Below the pieces are notes generated by a model. It was not told the DNA's origin, ran no database searches, and saw nothing but the letters and a program-made list of their open reading frames with translations. Positions 45,772-56,957 of a stretch of 64,000 nt of DNA are shown here, piece by piece. Source of the DNA: Thalassia testudinum (taxonomy: Eukaryota > Streptophyta > Magnoliopsida > Alismatales > Hydrocharitaceae). The stretch spans positions 159,681,001 through 159,745,000 of the forward strand of contig JAZHRO010000063.1 of the NCBI GenBank assembly GCA_037157565.1, given 5' to 3'. Both the position numbers and the translations under genes were made by a program. Positions within the stretch are counted from its first letter, which is position 1. Every line of letters begins with the position of its first letter.

Positions 45772-46470
45772 CAGACGTCTGGGAAAGGTCCCAGACATCT
45801 TAAAATAGTTCTCAGGGATACCTCTCTTGCTATCAGACGTCTGAAACTCAAATCCGACGTCCAAGGACTTTGTCAGACGTCTGGGAGTGCTTTCGGACGT
45901 CTGAAATTGCCTCGACTACACTCCCGCCCTCTGACACATATGTACGCTGTCGGGACTTGTCAGAGAGGAAAAGTACGGAAAGTAGATCTCTACCAGACGT
46001 CTTGCCATACCTTTGGACGTCTGGTGAGACCTCTGGGTGTTTCTCTGGCCGTCTGATTCCGTAGAAAAATGACTTCCACGGAATCGCCCTGGCTCTTCTT
46101 GCCTATAGGTGCTGCAGCAGAACGCCGCTGTAGCTTCGCCCTCGCGCTTCCTCTTGCTCGGCCCTCCGCTCTTCACTCCGCTCTCACTCACTCTCGGCTG
46201 CGGACTAGCAATGAAGGGGAGGGGGAGAGGTATATAAAGGGAGAGGAGGTGAGGGGAGAGGATAGGCGAGCAAGGGCGAGGAGTGGCGTCACGGTGAGGT
46301 GCGGTGAGGCGCGGTGAGGCACAGTGAGGGAGGAAGCATGGTGCTCGTACGCTGCGTGCTAAAAGTATTTCCAGACGTCTGGTGGACAACCCAGACATCC
46401 TGACAGACGTCTGATGAACATCTTAGACGTCCGGACAGACATCTAGTGAACATCCCAGACGTATTAAATG
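45772..46470. repeat. AGACGTCTG palindrome clusters in D1
   Basis: About fifteen exact or near copies of the CAGACGTCTG palindrome occur in two groups. Several form inverted pairs such as AGACGTCTGGG with CCCAGACATCT (about 45773-45800). D2 has corresponding clusters at 48069-48142 and 48583-48985. Confidence 0.85.
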
Positions 46471-46499
46471 GCCAAGGGGTGGTGGGTCGTTTCACCTAT

Positions 46500-47054
46500 C
46501 AAGGTTTTGCTTCTTTTATTTGGAAATCTTGTTATAGTTATTTTGAATTCCACACATATCTTGTTGTACTTATTATGCCACTGGGAAGGTTTAAACTATC
46601 TTCACCATTCATTGCAGAAATCACCTATGCTAAAAGAAAATAAGATTGGGAAGTTCCATGTTGTCATGTAAAAATAATTAAACAAAGTACTCAATTATTG
46701 TTTGCTTTAACACCTCATATTCTTGTTAGCTTCAAAAAAATTCACTCCTAAACAAACATATTTCTTGTAGAATAGTGCTTCTTGCTGTTATTCCTTCATG
46801 AAACACTCCCTTTGTGGTCATTTACACCTTTAATGAATTTTTAAGTTGGTGAGTTACCAGAAGAGTTCCATTGGATGTAAGGGATATTTTGAATTGCGAG
46901 TCTGCATTGCATCCAAGTTAGATTTGTGTCATTCATAAAGAACAGACACAATTCTACCTTTGTTTGACCTTTTTTCTACTCTTCATATAACGGTTTCCCA
47001 CATCAACTAACTTACAGCTAATGACCATAAATAATTTTTAGGTGGATTGTTTAT
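46500..47054. other. Host-layer sequence, nothing recognised
   Basis: AT-rich. A TTTTTAG/GTGG word near 47035-47043 could be a 3' splice site before the Harbinger-like reading. Confidence 0.35.
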
Positions 47055-47562
47055 ATGGATTACCCCTCTGATCTTTTGGAAAGACACATGGCTGACGCAT
47101 GTGGTAGGGTTAGCCATTGTCTTTATCTTAAAAGGAAGACAAAGTTTCAACGTGATAAAAATTTTCTTCTCAAAATGATCATTGCGAGTGGTTTAATGAT
47201 CCTTGCTTCAAAGATGCAAGATCACCACAACAATGATGTTGACAAACATAATTCTCAAAAAAAGTATAGAATTAACATTTCTTCGACAATTAGCTTAAGA
47301 TCAAATGGGATAATTACGACTTCCTTCCTGACTGCATTGGGTAACTTCCGCATGTAGGATGAATGGAGGTGGTTTCAATCGTGGAAAGGCTGTGCAACAA
47401 GTTCACAGATGGGGAGGTCCATGAATCGGTAATTGGACGGCTAAGAAGGATAGGTTACTGATCAGGTTGCTATCTGACCACTACAATAACGATTTCGTTA
47501 ACGGGTCATTCACTAAGACCAGGTGGGGTGAGATAGTGAATGAGTTTAACTCCAAGAGAGGG
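47055..47562 (+). pseudogene. PIF/Harbinger-type Myb/SANT-like remnant
   Basis: The firm part is 47431-47562, reading NWTAKKDRLLIRLLSDHY and SFTKTRWGEIVNEFNSKRG. This matches the Myb/SANT-like DNA-binding domain (Myb_DNA-bind_3) found in PIF/Harbinger ORF1 proteins and in host genes derived from them. Upstream, 47055-47357 is an open reading of 100 residues (MDYPSDLLERHMADACGRV...) that I do not recognise and that may be a neighbouring exon. The domain is cut after KRG by the E' LTR at 47563. With the TTA/GGCC end at 1755 it may be part of one old Harbinger element, but that is inference. Confidence 0.5.
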
Positions 47563-49910
47563 TGATTGTGCAGTAATTCATGTCTCTAATTAGGTCATCT
47601 TATGTTATTTCCTAACATTAAGCATTTATATTAGATAGCTATACATGCATCTTGTAAATACTTGCATTTGTGCATTTTATGGAGAGGAAGATAGAGAGAG
47701 AGAGAGATTGAGCATCCATTCATCCATTTCATCCCTTCCATTTCCACATTATTACCATTTTAATCCCACCACTTATTCCTCCTAATAACAAGCTACATTA
47801 ATTTCCATGACACTTCAAGTGCCTACACGCAAAAACACCAAAACAAGTCCCACACCTCAATAGCCTCCCTTGTCATCTTATGTCCCCCCTCATCTATATA
47901 AACCCATTCACTTCACTCCACATAAGTGGTCGGCTCCATCCCCTCACCTCACCCTCAGCCATTCCCCACCATCAGTGCACACACACCAGCCATCACACAT
48001 CCCTTTCAGCCGAGCACACACACACCTCCCTACTCTCCTCTGTCCCTCTTCAAATGACCCGCTACCCTTTTGGGTTGTTTAAGACGTCTGGATTAGCCGT
48101 CAGACGTCTGTCCAGACATCTAGATAGAGGGTCGGACGTCTGAAAGTAAAAGAACCATACCTTGTATTCTTTTTCTACGTGCGCACACATGCACACACCT
48201 CTCTCTCTCCTCACCCCAAACCCTAACCCTCTCCTATTTAATCCCCACTCCCCCCCCCACGCCACTCTCTCCATCTCCACCGACCACCACCTTCATCCTT
48301 CCCTCCTCCCGGCCGCCACCTTCCTTCCAGCCACCAACGCGGCGTGTGGTAAGGAAGAAGAGAGAGAGGGATGAGACGCGGAGGAGGAGGAGAGGGGAGC
48401 TCGAGAGGAGGAGCTCGCAAGGGAGCTGCGAGAGCGTGGGAGGAGCTCGGAGGAGCTCGTGCGCGAGGAGGAGGAGCTCGTGAAGGTGGGCTTCATGGCC
48501 TCCTGAAGCTACTGGCGTAGCAGCTACAGGCGATGCGGAGGGGTCGTGCGGAGGAGAAGGCTCGTGAGAGTTCTGCATACTAGACATTTTCTAGTATCAA
48601 ACATCTGGAGTAGCGGAAGGACGTCTGGAGCTGCAGCCGGACGTCTAAAAGCATGCTCAGTGCCAAGGTACGCGCTTCTATGTGGTTTATGGCCATGCAG
48701 GCCTCACCACAGAGATTTGTCCAGCCATTTTTAGGTCTACACGTACGTACACAGGGGGCAGAGCATTGGAAAGGCATGGGGTGAGCCCTTCGAGGTGCTT
48801 TTGGACGTCTGGACACATCGCCAGACATCTGACCGTACCTCCAAACGAATGAAAGGAGAGTCTGATGTCTGGAACTCACCTCAGACGAACGTGGAAGGGT
48901 CTGAACGTCTGAGGTAGCCACAGAAAACCCAGGGTGAGTATTGACATCTTTTAAGACATCTAGGACTAGACCCAGACATCTGATTTTGGACAATGTGAGT
49001 GTTTTTGGTCTGTTTAGGGCCCAAACCGAATCAGATTTCCGCAAATGAGCTACTTTTTTTTTGCTTGTGTTTCTCTACGAGTTAGTGTCACTTGTATATG
49101 GTTTTGAACTTGTTTGATGTGGTTGGTTAATTGTATAGGTCTCTAGCCAATCGAGTACGCAGGAGCCGCAAAGGCAATGGGATCTGCGATCCGAGCCCCC
49201 ATTCCTCCCGTGTTTGCCGATAGAGTGGTTTACATTAATATTATGATGTAAATAAATAAACTGCATGTTTAGAATCACTTGAATGAACCCTAGGGTAGGA
49301 ACAAATGAGTATGGTTGAGCTATGCTGTATACTTGAGATACATGTTGAACCCTGGGATGAGAATGAACCCTAGGGCAGAAACAAATGAGTAGGGTTGAGC
49401 TACACTATTTACTTGAGATGCATGTAAAACTTTAAATGCTAGTAAATGTATTAGTTATTTTAATGCGATGCCTTGTTAGTTAGAAAATCATGAGCTGCCT
49501 ATTTTAAGAATGGAATCGGAAATGAAATAAAGAGATCTGAAAGTTTGAAATGAAACGAAAGGAATAACAGCATAAACCCTACGAGGAATTAGGAGGAAAA
49601 CTTCTGTAGATGAGAAGCGAGCTGGCCCTTGTGTACACGGTACCAAGGAGAACCACTATACCTTTAGTGTAGAGGGCTACTAGCCACCCATTGGGTTAAG
49701 CCTCGGGGTCAGGCCTAGACATTCTACACCGACTCTGTTTGGCCCTCGTGTATGTGGTACCGAGGTGAGCTACTTAGTGTAGGGAGGGAGCTAGCCACCC
49801 CAGGGGGCCCAGGGTTAGGACTAACCGCCCTACACCGACTCTTGTTAGGCCCACTGGGCAAACCGGGATAGTCAGATGAGGATACGTGGACTATGGAGGG
49901 CAAGACCCCT

Positions 49911-51626
49911 TGATGAAGCTACGAGTTGCTACACTAACATGTTTGGTTTTGAAAACATGTCATTGTAGTTTGAAAGCGAAGAACTCGTGTTCAACAAATA
50001 AAATTTATATCGAAATAGAAATCCCAGGTCAAACTCAGGGAGGCGAACATTTGATTTAAAAATACGCCTTTGATTTATTTGTCATGAAGTAGATTAATTG
50101 ATTAAAAACTATTTAACTATTTATAATAAATAGAAGAGAGAGAAAGAGAGAGAGAATATTACAAAAAAATCAAAAGCGATGAAGAATGAACATGGAATTC
50201 ATCATCAAAGAGATTGTTCATTACACTAAACATTACGACTAGAAAGCGGGAAAATGATTACACTAGAAAGTAGTAAATCTACCCTAGCAAGCAGTAAATC
50301 TACTCTATAAAGCAGTAAAAAGAATGGGGAGAGAGATATCCTCCTCGACGGTCGCTTGGAGGACAAGCCGGACGGAACGACACCTGAAAGACGAGGAACG
50401 GAGCAGGACGAAGGAAGATGAAGCAGGAAGAACGAGAATGGGGCAACACGCCATCGTCGTCGCGAGATCCACTTCCGAAAGGAGGACGAAAATTTGACTT
50501 TATCTCGCGAGAAGCATCCCGGGTGTGGGACAAGCTTCTCTTGAGCTTTGGAGAGGGAGAGAAGAGTAGGGAAGAGAATTTCGTGTGGAGGGGGTCTCCT
50601 TTTATAGTTGCAAGGAATGAAGGCAATTTGGTCATTTAAATCTCAAAACATTAAATAAGGGGTCTTTAGTGACGGATAAAACCATCGCTAAAGCCCCATG
50701 TGGGCGACGCGTGGCGGAGCCTGCGCGCCAGCTCGCCTGCTCGCACGTAACGTGCGCTCCATGTTCAACTGATCCTAGCCGTCCGATCGTGAGATCGGAC
50801 TGCTTATCTCGCCCCTCCGCCCGCCTCCTCTGCGTGTAACGCCCGCATACGATCTCGCGTCACGCGCAGGCGTGCGATATGGCATGAAATGGATTGAGCG
50901 CCCGTAGTTGCTCGATCGCAATCGAGCGGTCGCAGAGCCCGCTCTCCCGTGCCCCAGCAGCCGCTCGCGCAGGCTCGAACGCGTGCCTCGCCTTCTCGCG
51001 AGTGCGTTCACCCGCTGCGCTACAATGGCTCTTGTGTAGCGGAGATGAATTCAGGCGTGCGCATCCACAACCATTGGATGCACATCCAACGGCGGAGAAG
51101 CGACGAAGAAGAGAGGGTGCGGCAAGTGCAGCGACCGGTTGGGTGGCTGAGATGGTGCCACGTGATGCCATCTTGGCCATCCATCTTCTGGATGATGTAG
51201 ATGGTGCCACGGTTGTCGGATTGAGTCGATTTTTGCGTCGTTAGGTTGTGATCGTCGATCCAAATCCATTCATGCGGTCGGATTTGTCGTTTGAAGTGTG
51301 GATTCACACCATCTTGGCCCTTGATCTTCTAGGGTTCCCCAGTCTCTATCTGATACTACAGATGTCTGATTAGGGTGATCTTAGAGTCGTTGAACTCTAA
51401 TCGTTGCCCTGATCACATCTGTACAGTTGGATCCTCGATCCGAGGCCCCGATAAAAAGTTTTCCCTGTCCATGAACATAAAAGGAGACAATTAACCTCCA
51501 TTTTATTCAAACTAATCTAAATGCAAGATGATGCATGTTATGCAATATTTATAGTATGCAATGCAATTCTATGCTTAAGAATATGCATAAATAGACATCT
51601 TAAGTAGTGTAAACATGTTTACATCA
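49911..51626 (-). mobile_element. B-family solo LTR in D2
   Basis: 1716 bp from TGATGAAGCT to TTTACATCA, with perfect CCCCT copies at 49906-49910 and 51627-51631. It matches the B LTRs along its length, including the motif CCCAGGTCAAACTCAGGGAG at about 50027, TATA (minus) at 50598-50607 and the U3 inverted repeat at 50659-50697. No internal region. Confidence 0.9.
50659..50697. repeat. B-family U3 inverted repeat, solo copy
   Basis: GGGGTCTTTAGTGACGG faces CCATCGCTAAAGCCCC. Outer GGGG/CCCC and inner CTTTAG/CTAAAG pair. It is the third version of the repeat seen at 5372-5409 and 17710-17747. Confidence 0.85.
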
Positions 51627-53124
51627 CCCCTATTCTGTTCTGTTCTGAGAGGGCAAGGCCCTATACTATTCCGTGTTGTACCTTTAGGCATACCCATTAG
51701 CGGAAATGACTGACCGCATCCCAGTGCGGGATAGCTACTTGCACGTTTATCACGTGTGCCGTAATCACCGCTACGTCGCGACCGTGACCTCAGGGTGGTT
51801 GATTGGGTGTAGGACTACCATGAGGGTCTCTCCTAGCTAGGAGAGCACCATGTGTACCTCCTACATCATGGAAAAGACTACAATCAAGATCGTTCCCGTG
51901 AGGAACAGGCTAGATCAAGAAATGATTTAAGTGAATAAAGAATAACAAATTAGAAATACTTGGTTGAACTAAATGAAAATGGATGGTTACTTAATTGCAT
52001 TAATTAATAGCTTGTCTTAATTACATGTAAATGGGTAAATTACCACTCTACTCAGCGTTCGCTGACACTGAAAATTTTTATAAACTTGTTCAGGTCAGGG
52101 AGTTGAGCAGCCAGCACCACCGGCTACAGAGGGAGCTGGGCCCAGTCGAACCCAGCCTTAGCTACGTTTCTTACTATTTCCCTAGCTTCTATTGTAGTAG
52201 TGAGTATTTTTTTTCTATGAAATACTGTTTCAGTTACTTTTCCGCTATACTTCCCTCTGTCGTAGTTGTGATGGCCTGTAATATTGAAAGACTATTCGCT
52301 CTATTCCTTTCACTATCTCTTGTTTTCTTTCTGCTTAGTTACATTGCATGTGTGGATGTGAATTATTTCCTACTTTTGGTTATTTCTCGTTGGACAACTA
52401 GGTCTTGGGATTAGCCGAGGCGGCCCCGTCTCAGGTCTTATAGGGATCTAGGATCGGGTCATGACATGTCTCTTCCCCTCCTCATGCTCAGCACCCTCTC
52501 ACAAGTTGAGAGGGACGTTGAGAATAGAGGAGTTCTCTCCTGTGGTTGCATCCACCACAGTAAGAGAGCACCATCGCCTAGCTCATCGTAAGCAAATGGG
52601 TGTGGTGTATTCACTTTTTGTTTATTTTGTTATTTTGATTTCCATTTTTATTTTCATCGCCATTAGAGCAATAGAGCTTGAAGTTCTAAAGCTCGCGCAC
52701 CACCTCCGTGTGCTCCAGCCCTACCCCCACAGGATTCCACATGCATCAACCACTCTATTCGTGCTTCCTACACAACGCTCGCCGATCTAAGCTCCTTCCT
52801 CACATGCCTTCACCTCATCATATGCACACAGCTCAGCCGGTAGCACCGCGAGCCACCCAGTCACTTTTTGCCCTTGGCACTATAGCTGCGACCTCACGTA
52901 GCTACAGTGTCATGACTGGGGGCTTCTCACTTATCCGGTTACCCCAGCCACTCTCCTCGTTGCGACCTGTTGCAGCCGGTTGTAGCTCCTCACAGGTCGC
53001 TCCTCCCTGTGCCTTAGTGCACTGCGCCCTCCCCCTACCCTTGCGCACCCGCGCACGTGGCTCCTCTGTGCGCTACACACAGCACTCCTCTCCCAAGCAC
53101 GCTGCACGCATGGTCTCTCTCTCC

Positions 53125-53480
53125 CTCTTGCTCACTCACGCATAGACAAACACACACACACCCTCTCACACACATACAGACACTCACTCACACACATACA
53201 TACACACGTATATATGCATATATATATAAATAAATATATTTATATTTACCTATATACACATATGTATATATATATAGATGTACATATACATATATATACA
53301 TACTCATAAGTAGATACTTATACAAATATACTATACATATATATATAAATATATATACATATATATATATATAGAGAGAGAGAGATATATACACTTATGT
53401 ATATATACTTACATATACTTATATAGTTATCATATATACATACATATATACATACACATATATTGCACTCTCACTTTTAC
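53125..53480. repeat. (CA)n/(TA)n microsatellite zone
   Basis: ACACAC and CACTCA runs pass into TATATA and TACATA runs. It lies in E' at the place matching the simple-sequence zone of the E LTR (54180-54680), in opposite orientation. Confidence 0.9.
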
Positions 53481-54179
53481 ACACTTCCTCTTTTCTCCCT
53501 CATGGTCGAGCCCGGATAGGTGTGTTAATATGGTGATTTTATCGTTGAAATGTGTATAGTGGTTAACCTAAATCGAACCTAACCATCTCTTTACAAAATT
53601 TTTAACCTGGCCTACTTGATTTTATCTTGGTCACTTTTAGGCCCAGGGTCAAACTCAAAGAAGTGGGGTTAGAAGTCAAGTTTCTACGCCTTTCCTACAA
53701 CGAATCTCTTCTGTTCGTTTATTGTGTTTTTGGTGTTTCTCTATTTAGATTTTTTTCTGATAATTCTTGTCCTTGAGGCACACCCTCAAAATTAGGTTCT
53801 TGGCTTTGAGCCAAAATCAGGGTTCCAAAATGGGCCTTGCTATTCGCAAGACGGAGTACCTGCAAGTCCAAGATTATCTTTTGTCTTTTATATATTTTTT
53901 TATCTTTTTACTAGCAAGAAAGAGAAACAGAAATAAAGTAAATATAGTTTATATATATAGGTATATATTATATATGTATAAAGGGGTGGGGGTGGAGGCG
54001 GAGATGGAGTGTAGCACGGTGTCAAGCCGGTCGTTGTCTAGAAAGACACAACCAATAGGACGAGGTGCCACGTGTAAGGTGGATTGGTGGAAGATGAATG
54101 CGAACACACTTTCTGTACGCGTGTATCGGGGAATATCAGCAACTGCTGCAGATATTCCCACGATACAACGTGTGGTAAG

Positions 54180-54680
54180 TAATATGAAAAAATATATATA
54201 TATGTATATATGTAAATATATCTATATGTATATATGGTTATAAATATATAGGTATATATGTAGTTATATGTATATATATAGGTATATGTATATATATATA
54301 GGTATGTAACTATATGTATAGATAGATATATGTATAGATATATATATGTGTATGTATATAATACTATATAGATGTATATATATATGTGTATGTATATAGT
54401 AATATATGTATGTATAGATATATGTAGATAGATATGTATATATATATATAGATATGTATATATGTATGTATATATATATATATAAGTATATGTGTATATA
54501 TATGTATATATATATGTATATATGTAGATATATATGTGTATATATATATATGTATATAAATATATATAGATATAAATATATATATGTATATATATATATA
54601 AGTATATATTAGTATATAGGTGTGTGTACGAGAGTGTGAGTATGTGTGTGTGTGTGTACAGAGAGAAAGTCAGAGAGTGT
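54180..54680. repeat. (TATATG)n-like and (GT)n simple sequence in the E LTR
   Basis: About 440 bp composed of TATATA, TATGTA and GTATAT words, followed by GTGTGT and GAGAGA runs. It lies in the transcribed half of the LTR, downstream of its TATA box. Confidence 0.9.
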
Positions 54681-55619
54681 TGTGAGAGAGAGAGAGAGTG
54701 GGAGAGAGAGCGCCTGCTGTGTGAAGGAGGCGAGTTTAAGTCGTCCGTGCGCTCAGGGCGTCATCTGAGGCTTCACGCTCGCGCGCAGGTGCGTATGCAT
54801 GCAGAGAGGCGCACGCAGGAGGGGAGTGCGCACGGAGAGGACCGCAGCGCATAGCGCTACGCGGAGAGCTAGAGTGGGCGCACGCAGACATACGCGGGCG
54901 AAGGGAGTGGGCGACGTGGGCGGGCATTGGAGAAGGACGCGGGGCGAGACGCACGCGTGGGAGAAGGTCTGTTGGCACTCGTCGGGTGACCGGATAAGTG
55001 AGAAACTTACCGGTCACCCTACTGTAGCCACAGTGTTCCACTAAAACGTGTGAACAGTGGCTACAGTGGACGGGCGAGCCGCGTGACTGCTTGCTGCAGG
55101 TGCTGTGAGTGCAGGTGACTTGCAGCTGGCGTGTGCGAGTTGGCACGCGCATGGAAGGGTTACGCCGGTTCGTTGCGGGCGAAAGAGAGAGCACGACAGG
55201 GCATGCGGAGAGGGAGGCAAGGGTGCCTGCAGGCGCTCACGGTGGCCTGCATGCGCTGCTGCCGCCTTGCTGTTGCTGCTGTGGAGCTCGGCCAGCTGCT
55301 GCAAGGGCGTGTAGTAGCCGGTTGAGCTTCAAAGCTTGAAGCTTTGTGGCAATGGCGGAAGTGCTTCAAACGAAGAAACAGGGAAAGAACCACCACGCCC
55401 ACCAGCTCTTTGATGAGCTGGGCAGTGGTGGACTCACAGTGGTGGTTGTGCACCACCGTGAGTTGCTCCTATCCACAGAGTGTCTCCCCAGAGGAGGAGG
55501 GCCTACGTATGGAGGGAGAGAGGAGGAGGTGGCCTGGAGAAGAAGAGCTGCAGTGTGTCTTATTGGCTAGACCAGGCTCCTTTTGCAAGAAGCCGAGTTC
55601 TTTTTATAAAGAAAAGAGG

Positions 55620-55648
55620 CATGCACAGCCATGCCCTAGCTGTGCATG
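55620..55648. repeat. E LTR inverted repeat upstream of TATA
   Basis: CATGCACAGC and GCTGTGCATG are perfect complements around a 9-base loop, about 10 bp upstream of the minus-strand TATA word. Confidence 0.8.
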
Positions 55649-55982
55649 GCTTGTGCATGGCTTGGCAGGGAGAGCATGAGCAGGGAATGGTTGAGTAGGA
55701 CATGGCGCGAAGAAGAAGATCCAGCCATGCCATGCCTTGCAACCGTGGGAAGAAAGTCAAAAATCAAAAAAGAAATAAAAAGTGAAGATGGAAATTTTGT
55801 GAGGCAGCACTTGAAGAATATGTGAATTGCGAGGCCATTTTATTTACTCTCCTCCCCTCTCAATTAAATGCATGCATGCATGTATTTTTACAAATGCAAC
55901 TATGGATACCTAATATGCACTGGTAATGCTAGGAAATAGCACAAGACGGCACAATTGCAGGTGTATTTTTGCGGTGCAATCA

Positions 55983-56957
55983 TACCCCCATGCCTATCTT
56001 TTGCTAGTCCCTAGCAAAACAGCATTTAGAAATGATCTTTAGCTGAAGATTTTCTTCTGAGGCAACATAGGTGTGTTTATTGTTGGATATTGTGAGAACC
56101 AATTGTAGAGAAGACTACCAGTACTTTAAGTCTCACATGACAAAGATCATCTCTCAACTAACCAGGACTCTTGATATTTAAACCTTAAGCATGATTTCTA
56201 GGACCCAGGAGGTTTTTGCTGTACTCGAGAGCTCAAGAGGTTATGGCTTGTGCATAGTGAAGGATCAAGACTGACCAGATGAATATTAAGACTCAAGCCT
56301 AGGATTTCACGAATTTCTAAGTACAGGTTGGTCCCAGTTTCAGCGTGTGTCTTCAGATTGACCCTTAAAAAGATGACGGAAAACTCAACTCCCATTTTCT
56401 GATACTTGTGGCTTAAAGAAAACAAGGTATTTGCCTTGAAGAACTTTTTTATAGGAAGATTTTACAGACATTTGTGAGATATACTGACTTATTTATATCT
56501 TCTTTTTTTTTTGGAACATGTGTCAGTATATCTCTTACAACATTATTTGGAGGAGCACACTTTTCTTTTTGGTGGAAAGAGTCTCTCTTAAACACAAGAC
56601 TAAAACCTGGGATAAAAAGTCTACCTGCGCGCACAGGTAAGGACTCCACCTTCCCTAATGAACACTAGGGTTGGATCTTATGTTCACCTGGTCTTTCTTG
56701 ATATGTGTAGTGTGAACCAAGATTACTTAGGCTCTCAAATAGAAGCAAACCAACGGATCCTGTACTGATGTCTCAGGTACAAGAATACGTCCTAAGTTAG
56801 GAAAGATTTTGATCTATCTTGCCAATGCTCAAGTGAATTAAGCCGAGCCTGAGCGAATCAAGCTTCTGTGGCCTGGAAAGTCTTCAAAACAATGGTTGAA
56901 TATCCATAAACACTTATTGTATTTTTGTTTCCGCCTTTAGATCATTACTAAACATTT
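55983..56957 (-). other. Element E 3' untranslated region and polypurine tract
   Basis: The polypurine word lies at 55983-55995 (minus strand AGGCATGGGGGTA). No coding sequence is recognised up to the stop at 56958. Confidence 0.7.

Larger units (their letters stand above)
44143..46494 (+). mobile_element. Solo LTR D1 (TGTCACGACC family)
   Basis: Starts TGTCACGACCCGGTCC and ends GGGTCGTTTCA, with perfect 5-bp copies CCTAT at 44138-44142 and 46495-46499. It is 2352 bp. It contains a tandem pair of about 100-bp units (about 44951-45163), two clusters of AGACGTCTG words (45772-46060 and 46370-46470) and a TATA word TATATAAAGG at 46231-46240. LTRs starting TGTCACGACC are common among plant Ty3/gypsy elements, but with no coding region the superfamily is inference. 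D2 is an inverted relative. Confidence 0.85.
48050..52466 (-). mobile_element. Solo LTR D2, inverted relative of D1
   Basis: Read on the minus strand it starts TGTCATGACCCGATCC and ends GGGTCATTTGA. It parallels D1 throughout: tandem 100-bp units, AGACGTCTG clusters, a TATA-like word. Its own length without the nested B-family LTR (49911-51626) is about 2.7 kb. Possible target copies CCTCT (48045-48049) and TGTCT (52467-52471) agree at only 3 of 5 bases. The better evidence is that E' sequence continues across it. Confidence 0.75.
47563..53520 (+). mobile_element. E-family LTR E', interrupted by D2
   Basis: Starts TGATTGTGCAG, matching the E LTR start TGATTGCACCGC. It continues with shared words (ATTTCCTA-CATTA, CTTGTAAATA) and has a TATA box CTATATAAAC at 47894-47903. 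It stops at 48049 and resumes at 52467 after D2. Shared landmarks there are CCACCACAGT-AGAG...CTAGCTCATC, CGCCATT...GCTTGAAG, and CTCACTTATCCGGTTACC (inverse of ACCGGATAAGTGAG in E). It reaches the microsatellite zone and ends at 53520 where E begins. Its last part should lie beyond the window, to the right of E. No internal region is seen. Confidence 0.65.
53521..55982 (-). repeat. Element E 3' LTR
   Basis: In element orientation it starts TGATTGCACCGC (55982). It has a 10-bp inverted repeat 55620-55648, TATA TTTATAAAAA at 55601-55610, and a long simple-sequence zone (GAGAGA, GTGTGT and 440 bp of TATATG words, 54180-54680). The GTTTGACCCTGGG motif, the counterpart of GTTCGACCTCGGG in the other families, is near 53641-53660. 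Confidence 0.75.

Noticed and set aside
48234..48587. Overlapping Ser/Pro/Leu-rich frames on the minus strand
   Set aside because: They lie in the CT-rich part of the D2 LTR and have no homologous open frame in D1.
49075..49278. 63-70 residue frames near 49,000-49,300 as small host genes
   Set aside because: They fall within D2 LTR sequence, with no conserved motif and no matching frame in D1.
44143..52466. A single giant transposon with 2.5-kb terminal inverted repeats
   Set aside because: D1 has its own perfect 5-bp target copies (CCTAT) and E' LTR sequence continues across D2, so the arms are two separate solo LTRs in opposite orientation.
54180..54620. AT-rich zone as replication origin or matrix attachment region
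   Set aside because: It is simple sequence inside an LTR; base composition alone does not support a function.
54736..55339. Several GC-rich open frames of 65-150 residues
   Set aside because: They overlap on both strands inside the E LTR, have no recognised domain and no codon pattern; chance frames.
52467..55982. A single long LTR or foldback element with inverted arms
   Set aside because: The left arm continues the E' LTR that begins at 47563, and the right arm is the 3' LTR of element E; their similarity is family relatedness in opposite orientation.
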